64,000 bases of DNA from Humibacter sp. RRB41 (GTDB lineage Bacteria; Actinomycetota; Actinomycetes; Actinomycetales; Microbacteriaceae): positions 806,001-870,000 of the forward strand of contig NZ_JAKWJQ010000001.1 of NCBI RefSeq assembly GCF_022761015.1, in the 5' to 3' direction. Numbering within the stretch: position 1 is the stretch's first letter; each line of letters starts with the position of its first letter. A program made the translations under genes and the position numbers. This document shows positions 21,406 to 30,300 of the stretch, piece by piece. The notes below the pieces were generated by a model. That model saw only the letters and a list, made by a program, of their open reading frames with translations. It did not search any database and had not been told where the DNA came from.

Positions 21406-22397
21406 ATGCGTTCCTCGCCGCTGCCCGACGACCTGCCGTCATCGTTCACCGTGTCGAGGGGGCGTGAGCTCGGCCTGTCGACCCGTCGGATGCGGGCGGG
21501 TGACCTCGATACCCCGTTTCACGGCGTGCGAACGACGCAGGTCGAATCCTCGGCGGAGAAGCCCGGCAGCCGCGAATCCTCAGACGAACTCGAGAAACGA
21601 CACGCGCGGATCAGAGGTCGAGCGGGCGCCTATGCGGCACGCATGGGGGAGCACGAGTTCTTCAGCCACCTCACTGCCGCTGTCCTTTGGGGTCTTCCCT
21701 TACCCCGCGAGGCTGTCGCATCGCACGACCTGCACGTCAGTGTGTTCGCACCGAGGCGCGCGCCGCGCTGCCGAGGGGTGATCGGACACCAGGCTCGTCC
21801 CGGAAGCTCGACCGTTCGCGTGCATCGGGCCACTGGACTGCGCGTATCGAGCCCAGCCTCGACCTGGGCGTCGTTGGCGACGATGCTCGAGCATCCGTAC
21901 GACCTCATCGCAGTGGCCGATGCTCTCGTGCATGTCGAACGGATGCCCGGCGGTTTCGCAGGCTCCACCGTGCCGCCGCTGTCCACTGTCGAGGAGCTCA
22001 ACGCATGCGTCGGTGCAGCGCGCAGAGTGGGAATCGGGCTCTTCGCGACGCTCTGGCGCGCGTCCGCACGGGGTCGGCGTCGCGCACCGAGACCTGGACC
22101 CGGCTGACGCTCGTCGATGCCGGGCTGCCGGAGCCTGTGCTGGACTACGACGTCTACGACGAGCACGGCATGTTCCTGGGATGCGTCGACATGGCTTACC
22201 CCGAGTTGCGAATAGCCATCGAATACGACGGTCAACAGCACCGCACCGACTCGCGCCAGTGGATGAAAGACATCGACCGGATCGACCGGCTCGTCGAGGA
22301 GGGATGGCGGGTGATCCGTGTGACGAGTTCGCTGTTGTTCCAGCACCCGGAGGAACTCGCTCGCCGCGTGCGCGCAGCCCGTGTCGCCGCACAGTGA
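21406..22397 (+). pseudogene. frameshifted DUF559 gene
   Basis: Two overlapping frames together make one DUF559-family protein. The first, from ATG 21406 (or GTG 21382), reads SSFTVSRGRELGLSTRRMRAG, AAVLWGLPLP, HLHVSVFAPRRAPR-like and STWASLATML, and stays family-like to ACVGAARRVGIGL near 22038; it then runs on as nonsense to 22107. The second frame supplies RDALARVRTGSASRTETWTRL, then VDAGLPEPVLDYDVYDEHG, CVDMAYPELRIAIEYDGQQHR and WRVIRVTSSLL, ending at 22397. Loss of one base near 22036-22046 explains the switch. The nuclease core (IAIEYDGQQHR) is intact but cut off from its N-terminal domain. A sequencing error is the alternative. Confidence 0.8.
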
Positions 22398-22523
22398 CCT
22401 CTGCTGCTCACTTGCTCGCTTGCGCGCGCGCTCGCTGCGCGCCCGCCTCGGTCCGTTCGGCTGGCAGATAGTTACGGGAATGGCGAGGTCATGCGGCCGT
22501 ATCTGACAGCGGAATGATTCTCG

Positions 22524-22553
22524 CGGAGCGATCAACAGCGGAGCGATCGACAG
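22524..22553. repeat. 15-bp direct repeat upstream of padR
   Basis: GCGGAGCGATCAACA (22524-22538) is followed immediately by GCGGAGCGATCGACA (22539-22553), with one mismatch. It lies about 53 nt upstream of the padR -35 element. Confidence 0.8.
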
Positions 22554-22605
22554 GGGTGAGGTTCCCGGGGTCGGATCTCTTCATGGGTCGTGAGTCGCAA
22601 GGTTC

Positions 22606-22639
22606 TTGACAGCAGTAGTACTTGATCTGATACAGTACT
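22606..22639 (+). promoter_or_regulatory. padR promoter with overlapping palindromic operator
   Basis: TTGACA (22606-22611) is separated by 17 nt from GATACA (22629-22634). An imperfect dyad from 22617 to 22639 covers the spacer and -10: outer arms AGTACT at 22617-22622 and 22634-22639 are exact, inner bases match 9 of 11 overall. Transcription should begin around 22641-22644, at the padR ATG, so the message would be leaderless. A dyad on the promoter fits autorepression by PadR. Confidence 0.7.
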
Positions 22640-22643
22640 GGCT

Positions 22644-23108
22644 ATGGAACACGACATGGGTATCGCCGGCGGTATCGGTGGCGCGAGCGGAGGGCTCGGC
22701 GGCGGCGCTGACGGCGACGTCGGCCGGGCCGGCGGAGGCGGCGGGCACGCGCACGCCGTGCCATCGTCCGCGTTCGCTGCCGATCTGCTGCGTGGCCACA
22801 CCGACACGATCGTGCTCGGCGTGCTGCGTGCCGGCGACAGCTACGGCTACGAGATTCACAAGGCGATCCGGGATGCCGCTGGCGGCGAGTACGAGATCAA
22901 GGAAGCGACGCTCTACGCGAGCTTCCGTCGTCTGACGAAGGACGGCCTCGTCGAGCCCTACTGGGGCGACGAGACGCAGGGGGGCCGACGCAAGTACTAC
23001 CGCATCACGGATGCCGGCCGCGCGGTCTACCGCCGCAACGTCGACGACTGGGTCGCCACTCAGAACATCATCAACAGGCTTTTGAACCTGAAGGGAGGTC
23101 GCTCATGA
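22644..23108 (+). CDS. PadR-family transcriptional regulator
   Basis: This protein has 154 residues. After a flexible Gly/Ala/His-rich N-terminus (about 5-38) comes the PadR winged helix: DTIVLGVLRAGDSYGYEIHKAI, then YEIKEATLYASFRRLTKDGLV and GGRRKYYRITDAGRAVY, followed by a dimerisation helix to the end. PadR repressors often respond to small toxic molecules and control exporters beside them; here a DrrAB-like ABC exporter follows. The stop overlaps the next start (ATGA). No ribosome site precedes the ATG, in keeping with a leaderless mRNA. Ligand unknown. Confidence 0.92.
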   Translation: MEHDMGIAGGIGGASGGLGGGADGDVGRAGGGGGHAHAVPSSAFAADLLRGHTDTIVLGVLRAGDSYGYEIHKAIRDAAGGEYEIKEATLYASFRRLTKDGLVEPYWGDETQGGRRKYYRITDAGRAVYRRNVDDWVATQNIINRLLNLKGGRS

Positions 23109-24088
23109 GCGGCCGGGACAACACGGAGCTCGACGCCCGCCTCGACGAGGCGTTCAGACGTCTGCCGGAGACCGACGACCTGCTCGACCTCAAGAACGAA
23201 CTGCGCGCCAGCCTTGTCGCGCGGGCCGACGAGCTGGAGGCAGGCGGATCCGGACCGACGGCCGCCGTCGCCACCGCGTTCGCCGAACTCGGCGACATCG
23301 GCGCGATCGCGGCGGAGGTGATCGGCAACGGCAGCGGCCGCGAGGCCCCGGCATCGAGTGCCGAGGAACGCACCCAGGGGCAGCGCGCCATCGAGCTGAT
23401 GCGCCGGCACAAGGTGCGGCCGAAGCCCGCGTTCGTCGTGCGTACGGTCATCCTCGCGGTGGTCACCGCGGCGGGGCTCGCGCTCACGGCGCTGGCGGCG
23501 TTCGGGATTCTCGGGTGGCCGGTGTGGGCATCCGTCATCGTCGCGGTCGTCGTGCTCGCCGCTCCGGCGGGCGTGCTCGTCGGTGACGGAACGCACCAGG
23601 AGACCACGTCGAACTTTCCCGTACCGGGCGGCCGGGCAGCGGCCTACGGCACAGCTGCGTTCCTCGCCGCGGCCGGACTGGCGCTGGGAGCTCTGTTCGC
23701 GAGGGACCTCTCGCAGACCTGGCTGATCGTCGTCGCGGCATCCCTTCTGGTCGTCGCGATCGCATGGTTCAGCTACCTCGGCGCCACCCAGACCAATCGC
23801 AAGAAGCCCTGGACGCGTGCACTGCGGGAGCACTACCAGGGCACCGACCGCTTCAGCCGCGACGAGGCTGCAGCCGCGCGCTTCGGCATCTACGCGGCCG
23901 TCATCATGATCGTCGCCGTCGCGCTCTTCATCGTGCTGAGCTTCACGGTCGGGTTCGTCTGGTCGTGGCTCGCGCTCGTCGGCGGAATCGTCGTCTTCTT
24001 CCTCGTTCTGGCTCGCATGCTCTTCGCACCCGAGTCGACGCACACCCCATCCAACTCCGACAACAACAAGGGAGCCGGTCATGAATGA
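23105..24088 (+). CDS. permease-prefix domain membrane protein
   Basis: This protein has 327 residues. Residues 1-80 form a helical cytoplasmic domain (ELDARLDEAFRRLPETDDLLDLKNELRAS...AFAELGDIGAIAAEVIG) of the type called permease prefix domain, found beside PadR regulators and ABC permeases. The rest carries about six helices in three pairs (about 112-155, 178-222 and 262-308). It overlaps padR by 4 nt and the ATPase gene by 8 nt, so translation is coupled. A role as PadR partner or transporter accessory is inferred from context; the biochemical function is unknown. Confidence 0.82.
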   Translation: MSGRDNTELDARLDEAFRRLPETDDLLDLKNELRASLVARADELEAGGSGPTAAVATAFAELGDIGAIAAEVIGNGSGREAPASSAEERTQGQRAIELMRRHKVRPKPAFVVRTVILAVVTAAGLALTALAAFGILGWPVWASVIVAVVVLAAPAGVLVGDGTHQETTSNFPVPGGRAAAYGTAAFLAAAGLALGALFARDLSQTWLIVVAASLLVVAIAWFSYLGATQTNRKKPWTRALREHYQGTDRFSRDEAAAARFGIYAAVIMIVAVALFIVLSFTVGFVWSWLALVGGIVVFFLVLARMLFAPESTHTPSNSDNNKGAGHE

Positions 24089-25163
24089 CAGGATGCCCGC
24101 GACGCGCCGTGCAACCAGCTCGCCGCTCGCAGTCGAGGTCTCCGACCTCACCAAGACGTACCGCGGCGCGGCACGCACCAGAGTGCAGGCCCTGCGCGGC
24201 CTCACCTTCCAGGTCGAGCCGGGCATCGTGTTCGGCATGCTCGGGCCGAACGGCGCCGGCAAGTCGACCACCACGAAGATCCTCACCACCCTCAGCACTC
24301 CGACCAGCGGGTCAGCCCGCATCGACGGAGTCGATGTCGTGGCGAAGCCGGCAGAGGTGCGCGCCCACATCGGGTACGTGTCTCAGGGCGCGAGCACCGA
24401 TCCGCTCCTGACCGGCACCGAGAACCTGGTGCTGGCGGGGCGCCTGCGGGGCATGAGCTCTACGGATGCGCGGGCACGGGCATCCGCTCTGCTGAGGGAG
24501 TTCGGCCTCGGCGACACGACGGACCGGCCGGTCGGCAAGTTCTCCGGCGGCATGCGGCGCAGGTTGGATGTCGCGGCCGCCCTTGTGCACGCGCCCCGCG
24601 TGCTGTTCCTCGACGAGCCGACGACGGGGCTCGACCCCGAGTCGCGCGCGGCGATGTGGGGTGAGATCCGACGCCTGTCGGCCGAGCGTGCGATCACGGT
24701 GATCCTCACGACGCACTACCTCGAGGAGGCCGACCGTCTCGCCGACGACATCATGATCATCGACAGGGGAACCAAGGTCGTCGGCGGCAGCCCGGATGAG
24801 CTGAAGGCATCCCTCAACGGTGACGCGTTGCGCGTCGCGCTCGTGGAACCCGACGCCGACCGGGTGAGACGGGTGGCGGCATCCGTCCCCGGCCTGCGCA
24901 ACGTCGTCGTCGAACTGCAGGGCACAAGTGGCCAGCTCATCGCCCGCACGGATGATGCGTCGGCCGCCGTCGCACCCGCCATCGCCGCCCTCGAGGCGGC
25001 CGGCATCGTGTTCGGCGCGGTGTCGGCATCCAGGCCCAGCCTCGACGACGTCTACCTGCACTACGCCGGACGCTCCTTCGACCGATCGGATGCCCCGGCC
25101 GGCCAGGAGCAGGCATCCGGCTCCGAACCGGCCAACGCCGTCGAGAAGGGACAAGCAGCATGA
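24081..25163 (+). CDS. ABC exporter ATP-binding protein, DrrA-like
   Basis: This protein has 360 residues. All ATPase motifs are present: Walker A GPNGAGKSTT, Q-loop near YVSQGASTDP, signature FSGGMRRRLD, Walker B VLFLDEPTTGLDPE and the switch His in LTTHYLEEADRL. After about residue 225 comes the DrrA-type C-terminal domain (PDELKASLNGDALRVAL...VSASRPSLDDVYLHYAG) and a charged tail. With the permease encoded next it should export a hydrophobic compound, possibly a drug or lipid. It overlaps both neighbours within the padR operon. Confidence 0.93.
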   Translation: MNDRMPATRRATSSPLAVEVSDLTKTYRGAARTRVQALRGLTFQVEPGIVFGMLGPNGAGKSTTTKILTTLSTPTSGSARIDGVDVVAKPAEVRAHIGYVSQGASTDPLLTGTENLVLAGRLRGMSSTDARARASALLREFGLGDTTDRPVGKFSGGMRRRLDVAAALVHAPRVLFLDEPTTGLDPESRAAMWGEIRRLSAERAITVILTTHYLEEADRLADDIMIIDRGTKVVGGSPDELKASLNGDALRVALVEPDADRVRRVAASVPGLRNVVVELQGTSGQLIARTDDASAAVAPAIAALEAAGIVFGAVSASRPSLDDVYLHYAGRSFDRSDAPAGQEQASGSEPANAVEKGQAA

Positions 25164-25975
25164 CCACCGCAATCGCCACCCCAGCTCTCGCACGTCCCGT
25201 GCGGGCGAGTTGGCTCACTCAGACCGCCCAGATCACCGGTCGCTGGCTCATCAACGTGCGCCGACAGGTGTGGGGCGCAGCGTTCTCGCTCGTGCAGCCG
25301 ATCGTATGGATCCTGCTGTTCGGGCAGGTGTTCTCCTCGCTCGGCAAACTGCCGGGGTTCGGTGGCGTCGGGTACGCCACGTTCCTCGTGCCGGGCGTCC
25401 TCATGATGACCGTGCTCTACAGCGGCGCATGGGCCGGCAGCGGCTACATCGACGACATGAAGTCCGGCGTCATGGACCAGCTGCTCACCGCACCGGTGGC
25501 GCGCACCGCGATCGTCACGGGACAGCTCATCCAGCAGCTCATCATCTGCTTCGCGCAGTCGATCATCGTGCTGCTGATCGGATGGCTCGGTGGCGCCACC
25601 TACCCGGGCGGCGTCGGCGGCATGGCGCTCGCGCTGCTCGTCGCACTGCTGCTCGGAACGATCTTCTGCTCGCTCTCGACGGCAGCGGCGCTGACCGCCC
25701 GCAGCCAGGTGGCGCTCATCGGCATCTCGCAGATCGTGGTGCTGCCGGTCACCTTCCTCTCCACCACGATGATGCCGTCGTCGCTCATGCCCGACTGGGT
25801 GCAGAACGTGTCGAAGTACAACCCGATGACGTGGGCCGTCGATCTGGCGCGCAACACGCTCGCCGGCACGACCGACTCGGCGGCCGTGTGGCAGGTCGGA
25901 GGGCTCGTCGCGCTCGCCGTGCTCGCCTACATCTGGTCGGTGCGGGCGTTGCGGGGGTACCAGCGCTCCCTGTAG
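25160..25975 (+). CDS. ABC-2 type permease, DrrB-like
   Basis: This protein has 271 residues and six membrane helices. It shows the ABC-2 layout of DrrB proteins, with GYIDDMKSGVMDQLLTAPVARTAIVTGQ between helices 2 and 3 and the re-entrant NVSKYNPMTWAVDLARN before the last helix. It forms the membrane channel of the exporter with the ATPase upstream, which it overlaps by 4 nt (ATGA). It is the last gene of the padR operon and is followed by a hairpin. Confidence 0.92.
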   Translation: MTTAIATPALARPVRASWLTQTAQITGRWLINVRRQVWGAAFSLVQPIVWILLFGQVFSSLGKLPGFGGVGYATFLVPGVLMMTVLYSGAWAGSGYIDDMKSGVMDQLLTAPVARTAIVTGQLIQQLIICFAQSIIVLLIGWLGGATYPGGVGGMALALLVALLLGTIFCSLSTAAALTARSQVALIGISQIVVLPVTFLSTTMMPSSLMPDWVQNVSKYNPMTWAVDLARNTLAGTTDSAAVWQVGGLVALAVLAYIWSVRALRGYQRSL

Positions 25976-25981
25976 GGCTCG

Positions 25982-26022
25982 GTGAAAGGGTTTCCCCGCT
26001 ATGCGCGGAGGAGCCCTTTCAC
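25982..26022. terminator. hairpin between the exporter operon and the tetR gene
   Basis: GTGAAAGGG (25982-25990) pairs with CCCTTTCAC (26014-26022), with further pairing of CCCCGC and GCGGAG inside. It sits at the convergent ends of the exporter operon and the TetR gene, partly within the last codons of the latter. Confidence 0.65.
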
Positions 26023-26741
26023 GTGTCGGACCGGGCGGCCGAACGCTTGCCGTTCGGTCTGGCTTCGTTCGGTCTGGCTTCGTTCGGTCCGGTTTCGCCG
26101 TATAGCGTGGAAGCCCAGATATGGGTGAGGGTGTCGACGATCGTCTGCTCCTGATCGAACGGCGGCACCGCACAAGCGGCGAGGTAATAGACGCGTTCGC
26201 CGAGCCAGGTGAGAGCGCTCGCCACGGCGGCGACGTCCTGACTCGCGAGGTGGGCAGTGGCTTCGGGATCGTCCGCTATCCCCGCGATGGTGGCATCGGT
26301 GAACGATTGCATCTGCCGAAGCCAGAGCGTCGTCAGGCGAGCGTCGCTCTGCCAGTTCTCGACTATGGCCCTGAGCACCGGCGCATGAGTCCGCCACAAC
26401 TCGGCCCCTGCTTCTGTTCCTTGTCGCAGAGCGGAGAGCCTGTCGTCCGGCACCGAGAGCCAAGGCTCGGCCGCCTCCAGCCCGCTGTCGACGGCGCGCT
26501 CGACGAGCTCGGCCAGCACGTCATGCTTCGAGTCGAAATAGAAGTAGAAGCTGCCTCGCGATATGCCGGCCGTGTGCAGGATATCCGCGACGCTCACCTC
26601 GCCGAAGTTCTTCGTGGCGAGCAGTTCCGACATCGCGGTGAGGATCGAATCGCGCAGCTCCGACTCCTGCACCGCCGCGGATGACCGGCGACCGGCGACG
26701 CGACGCCTGTCTCCGTGCGTCGTGCTGCGTTCCTCGCTCAT
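26019..26741 (-). CDS. TetR-family transcriptional regulator
   Basis: This protein has 240 residues. The DNA-binding domain (about 28-75) reads LRDSILTAMSELLATKNFGEVSVADILHTAGISRGSFYFYF, the TetR helix-turn-helix. The rest is helical and should bind a ligand and dimerise. The C-terminus carries a short repeat (GPN-EARPN-EARPN-GKR) encoded by three in-frame copies of a 15-bp unit. It is divergent from a VOC gene with a 56-bp gap that contains a palindrome, a standard arrangement for autoregulation and control of the neighbour. Confidence 0.92.
   Translation of the reverse strand: MSEERSTTHGDRRRVAGRRSSAAVQESELRDSILTAMSELLATKNFGEVSVADILHTAGISRGSFYFYFDSKHDVLAELVERAVDSGLEAAEPWLSVPDDRLSALRQGTEAGAELWRTHAPVLRAIVENWQSDARLTTLWLRQMQSFTDATIAGIADDPEATAHLASQDVAAVASALTWLGERVYYLAACAVPPFDQEQTIVDTLTHIWASTLYGETGPNEARPNEARPNGKRSAARSDT
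26052..26096 (-). repeat. three tandem 15-bp units inside the tetR C-terminus
   Basis: GTTCGGTCTGGCTTC is repeated at 26052 and 26067, with a diverged third copy at 26082-26096. The period is a multiple of three, so copies add five residues each without breaking the frame. Confidence 0.9.
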
Positions 26742-26773
26742 GGAGAAGAGTCTAACTGTGCTATACAGATCGT

Positions 26774-26790
26774 CTATACACTATGTATAG
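26774..26790. promoter_or_regulatory. candidate TetR operator
   Basis: CTATACA (26774-26780), CTA, TGTATAG (26784-26790) is a perfect 7-bp inverted repeat between the divergent tetR and VOC genes. A further CTATACA lies at 26761-26767. TATAC/TATAG sequences inside it can serve as -10 elements in both directions. The gap is far richer in A and T than its surroundings. Confidence 0.65.
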
Positions 26791-26797
26791 TGACGCC

Positions 26798-27244
26798 ATG
26801 ACGACTTTGACACCCCACCTTGTATGCCGCGATCCGAATCGCGCAGCCGCCTGGTACGTCTCCGTGCTGGGTGCGCACGAGATCTCCCGAATCACGCTCT
26901 CCGACGACACGGTGCTGACGATCGATTTGGAGTTCGGCGACGGCCGCATCGCCATCTCGGACGAGTTGCCGCAGATCGGCATCGTCTCTCCGCTGGCGCT
27001 CGGGGGCACGTACGGGGCACTCCACGTCGACGTGGATGACGCCGACGGGGTCTGGACACGAGCGCTCGATGCCGGCGCAGAGGTGTTCGAGCCGCTGAAC
27101 GACGCGTTCTGGGGCGAGCGCACCGGACAGTTCATCGACCCGTTCGGGCATCGCTGGGCCATCGGTCAGCAGCTGCGTGACGTGCCGCACGACGAGGTCG
27201 TTCGCCTCGCGCGAGAGGTCTTCGGGGCGCCCGCGACGAAGTGA
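26798..27244 (+). CDS. VOC superfamily (PhnB/glyoxalase-like) protein
   Basis: This protein has 148 residues: MTTLTPHLVCRDPNRAAAWYVSVLGAHE opens the first VOC module and GALHVDVDDADGVWTRALDAGAE the second, with FWGERTGQFIDPFGHRWAIGQQ, the PhnB-like tail. Relatives include antibiotic-binding and dioxygenase-type proteins, but many are unassigned. ATG 26798 matches the family start; ATG 26783 would lie within the palindrome. It is probably controlled by the divergent TetR protein, and could act on the compound that TetR senses. Confidence 0.85.
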   Translation: MTTLTPHLVCRDPNRAAAWYVSVLGAHEISRITLSDDTVLTIDLEFGDGRIAISDELPQIGIVSPLALGGTYGALHVDVDDADGVWTRALDAGAEVFEPLNDAFWGERTGQFIDPFGHRWAIGQQLRDVPHDEVVRLAREVFGAPATK

Positions 27245-27381
27245 AGCAGGTAGCGGCGTCGGGGCGGGCGTACCCCGCTGTCTGACCCCGATAGGGTAGT
27301 GGGCGCCGCGGTGTCGCAGATCGGCGATCGCGGTCGTCCCCGGTCGACCAGACCCAGGCCCGCACCAGGAGCCCGCCAGCA

Positions 27382-30300
27382 ATGCGCCTCAAACTCACCC
27401 TGAACCGACCATCGGGCGTGCCCGCCGACATCGTCGTCACAGCGGATGCCGCAGCCAGCATCTCCGAGATCGCCGCAGCGATCGCACGCCTCGACCCCGC
27501 GAATGCGCTCGCGGCGCCCGGCAAGGGGCAGGCATCCACCGCCTCGTCCCTCACGCTGCACGCCGCGCTGCCCGGACAGACCGAATGGGTGCTGCTACCG
27601 CCGGATGCCCCGGTCGGCGAGGCCTGGATCGCCAGCGGCGCGGTGGTGCAACTCGCCGATGCCGGTCTGCATTACCAGCCGAAGGGCCTCGGCGACGGGG
27701 TGCAGGTTGCGACCCTGCGTGTGGTCAACGGGCCGGATGCCGGCAGCGAGTTCCCCATCACCCTCGGCACTACCGTTCTCGGTCGCGATCCCGGCTGCGA
27801 CATCGTGCTGCACGACGAGCTGGTCTCGAAGCGGCACGTGCGCTTCGAAGCATCCGACGCCGTCGAGGCGATCGACCTCGGCAGCGCGAACGGCATCGTG
27901 GTCGACGGCGGCATCGTGCCGCGCCTGCGCATCACGCGCGAAGAGACCCTGCTCATCGGCGACTCCGAGGTGGTCGTCACCGTGACCGACAGGCACGCGC
28001 TCGCCGGTGCAGTGCCGAAGGCCGGTCCCGTGTTCTTCAACAGGTCGCCGAAGGTGGAGGCGCGATACGCCGGGCAGGAGTTCGGCGCGCCCGCCGTGCC
28101 CGCGAAGAAGGAGCCGCCTCCGTTCCCGCTTCTGGCGATGATCGCGCCGTTGCTGATGGGCGGTGTGATGTTCGCCATCTCGGGCCAGGCCACGTCATTG
28201 CTGTTCGTGCTGATGTCGCCGTTGATGATGATCGGCAACGCCATGACGGCGAAGAGCCGCGATAAACGCCGCCTCAAGAAGTCGATCGCCGAGTTCGATG
28301 ATGGGCTGATAAGCCTCACCAGCGAGCTTCAAGCGGAGCGGGTGACCGAGCACGAGACGCGCATCAAGGAGTCCCCGTCGACCGAGGATGCCATGAGCCA
28401 CGCCGTCTCGCGCGGTCCGCTGCTGTGGACCCGGCGTCCCGAGCACTGGTCCTTCCTCAACGTGCGTCTTGGTGTCGGCACCATGTCGAGCCGTAACTCG
28501 ATCAAGACCGCCGGTCGCGGCGAGATCCTGAAGGACTACCAGGAACGCCTCGACGAGGTGGTCGACACGCACAAGACCATCGACGACGTGCCGATCATCG
28601 ACAACCTCTTCGATTCGGGGGCGCTCGGCATCGCCGGATCGCCGGAGCAGGCGATCGGCAGCGTCAACTCGATCATGGTGCAGCTCACGGCGCTGCACTC
28701 GCCGGCCGAGCTGGCGGTGGCGGCGATCGTCTCCCCGAACTGGTCGAAGCAGCTGGAGTGGCTGAAGTGGATTCCGCACACCTCCAGCGCGCAGTCGCCG
28801 ATAGAGACGGTGCACCTCGCCGACAGCACCGCCAGCGGATCGAATCTGTTGTCGGCGCTCGAGGGGCTCATCGACGTTCGGCTGGCGGCGAACCAGTCGG
28901 CGCAGCGACGAGGAGCGATTCAGACCGACTCGGCCGCTCTCGAGCGAGGCGCGGAGGTCGGTAAGGGTTCAGGCACCGGAGGTGGCACGCAATCACCGAT
29001 TCCTGCGGTCGTCGTGCTCATCTCCGATGACGCGGCGGTTGACCGTGCGCGTCTCGTGCAGGTGGCGGAGCGGGCGGCGGATGCCGGTGTCTACCCGATC
29101 TGGATCGCCGGCGACGTCACCTCGCTCCCGGCCGTCTGCCGCACCTATCTCGAGCTCGGCGACGAGCCAGGTCGGGGGCGCGTGGGCTTCGTGCGCCTCG
29201 GTGAGCACGTCGAAGAGGTTGCGACCGAGTCCGTCGACGGCGCGCAGGCGCTCGAGTTCGCGCGTCGCATGGCGGCCGTGATCGATGCAGGTGCACTCGT
29301 CGCCGACTCGTCGGATTTGCCCCGCAGCGTCTCGCTCGTCACCCTGCTCGGTCACGACCTGGTCGAGTCGAGTGATGCCGTCGTCGACCGCTGGCGTCAG
29401 AACAATTCCATCCACGACCGCAGCGGCGCCGCGCCGACTCCGCGCCGCGCGGGCTCGCTGCGCGCCACGATCGGATCGGGCGGCGTCGACCCGATGCACC
29501 TCGACCTTCGCGCCCAGGGGCCGCACGCCCTCGTCGGTGGTACGACCGGTGCCGGAAAATCCGAGTTCCTGCAAGCGTGGGTGCTCGGCATGGCCGCCGA
29601 GTACAGCCCCGATCGCGTCACGTTCCTGTTCGTCGACTACAAGGGCGGCTCCGCCTTCGCCGACTGCGTCACCCTTCCGCACTGCGTCGGCCTGGTCACC
29701 GACCTCAGCCCGCACCTGGTGCGGCGCGCGCTGACCAGTCTTCGTGCCGAGTTGCACCATCGCGAGCACCTGCTCAACCGCAAGAAGGCCAAGGACCTGC
29801 TCGAGCTGGAGAAGCGAGGCGATCCTGACAGCCCTCCGGCGCTCGTGCTCGTCATCGACGAGTTCGCAGCACTCGTCGGAGAGGTGCCCGAGTTCGTCGA
29901 CGGTGTCGTCGACATCGCGCAGCGCGGTCGTTCGCTGGGCATCCACCTCATCATGGCGACGCAGCGTCCGGCCGGCGTGATCAAGGACAACCTGCGTGCG
30001 AACACCAACCTGAGGGTCGCGCTGCGCATGGCCGATGAGTCGGACTCCGACGACGTGGTGGGCACGAAGGATGCCGCGCACTTCGACCCCGGAATCCCCG
30101 GCCGCGGTGTCGCCAAGACGGGCCCCGGCCGCCTCACGCTGTTCCAGTCCGGTTACGGAGGCGGATGGACGAGCCGTGAGCCGGAGCGTGCGGGCATCGA
30201 GGTGGCCGAACTGCGTTTCGGCGGGGAGCAGCGCTGGGAGGAACCAGGAGGCGGCGATGCCGATGTCGATCTCAAGCGCGACCCCGGTCCCACCGACCAG

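Noticed and set aside
22410-22450. GCGC-rich hairpin-prone stretch as a small RNA
   Set aside because: No promoter or terminator around it; more likely the end of the decayed DUF559 transcript.
26798-27244. Naming this VOC protein a bleomycin or fosfomycin resistance gene
   Set aside because: General VOC and PhnB-like features only; no residues specific for those drugs could be confirmed.
27245-27381. A third copy of the GGGGAGTRCTCCCC promoter element before the motor gene
   Set aside because: GGGGCGGGCGTACCCC is present but not symmetric and its spacing to the next -10-like sequence differs, so it is not counted.
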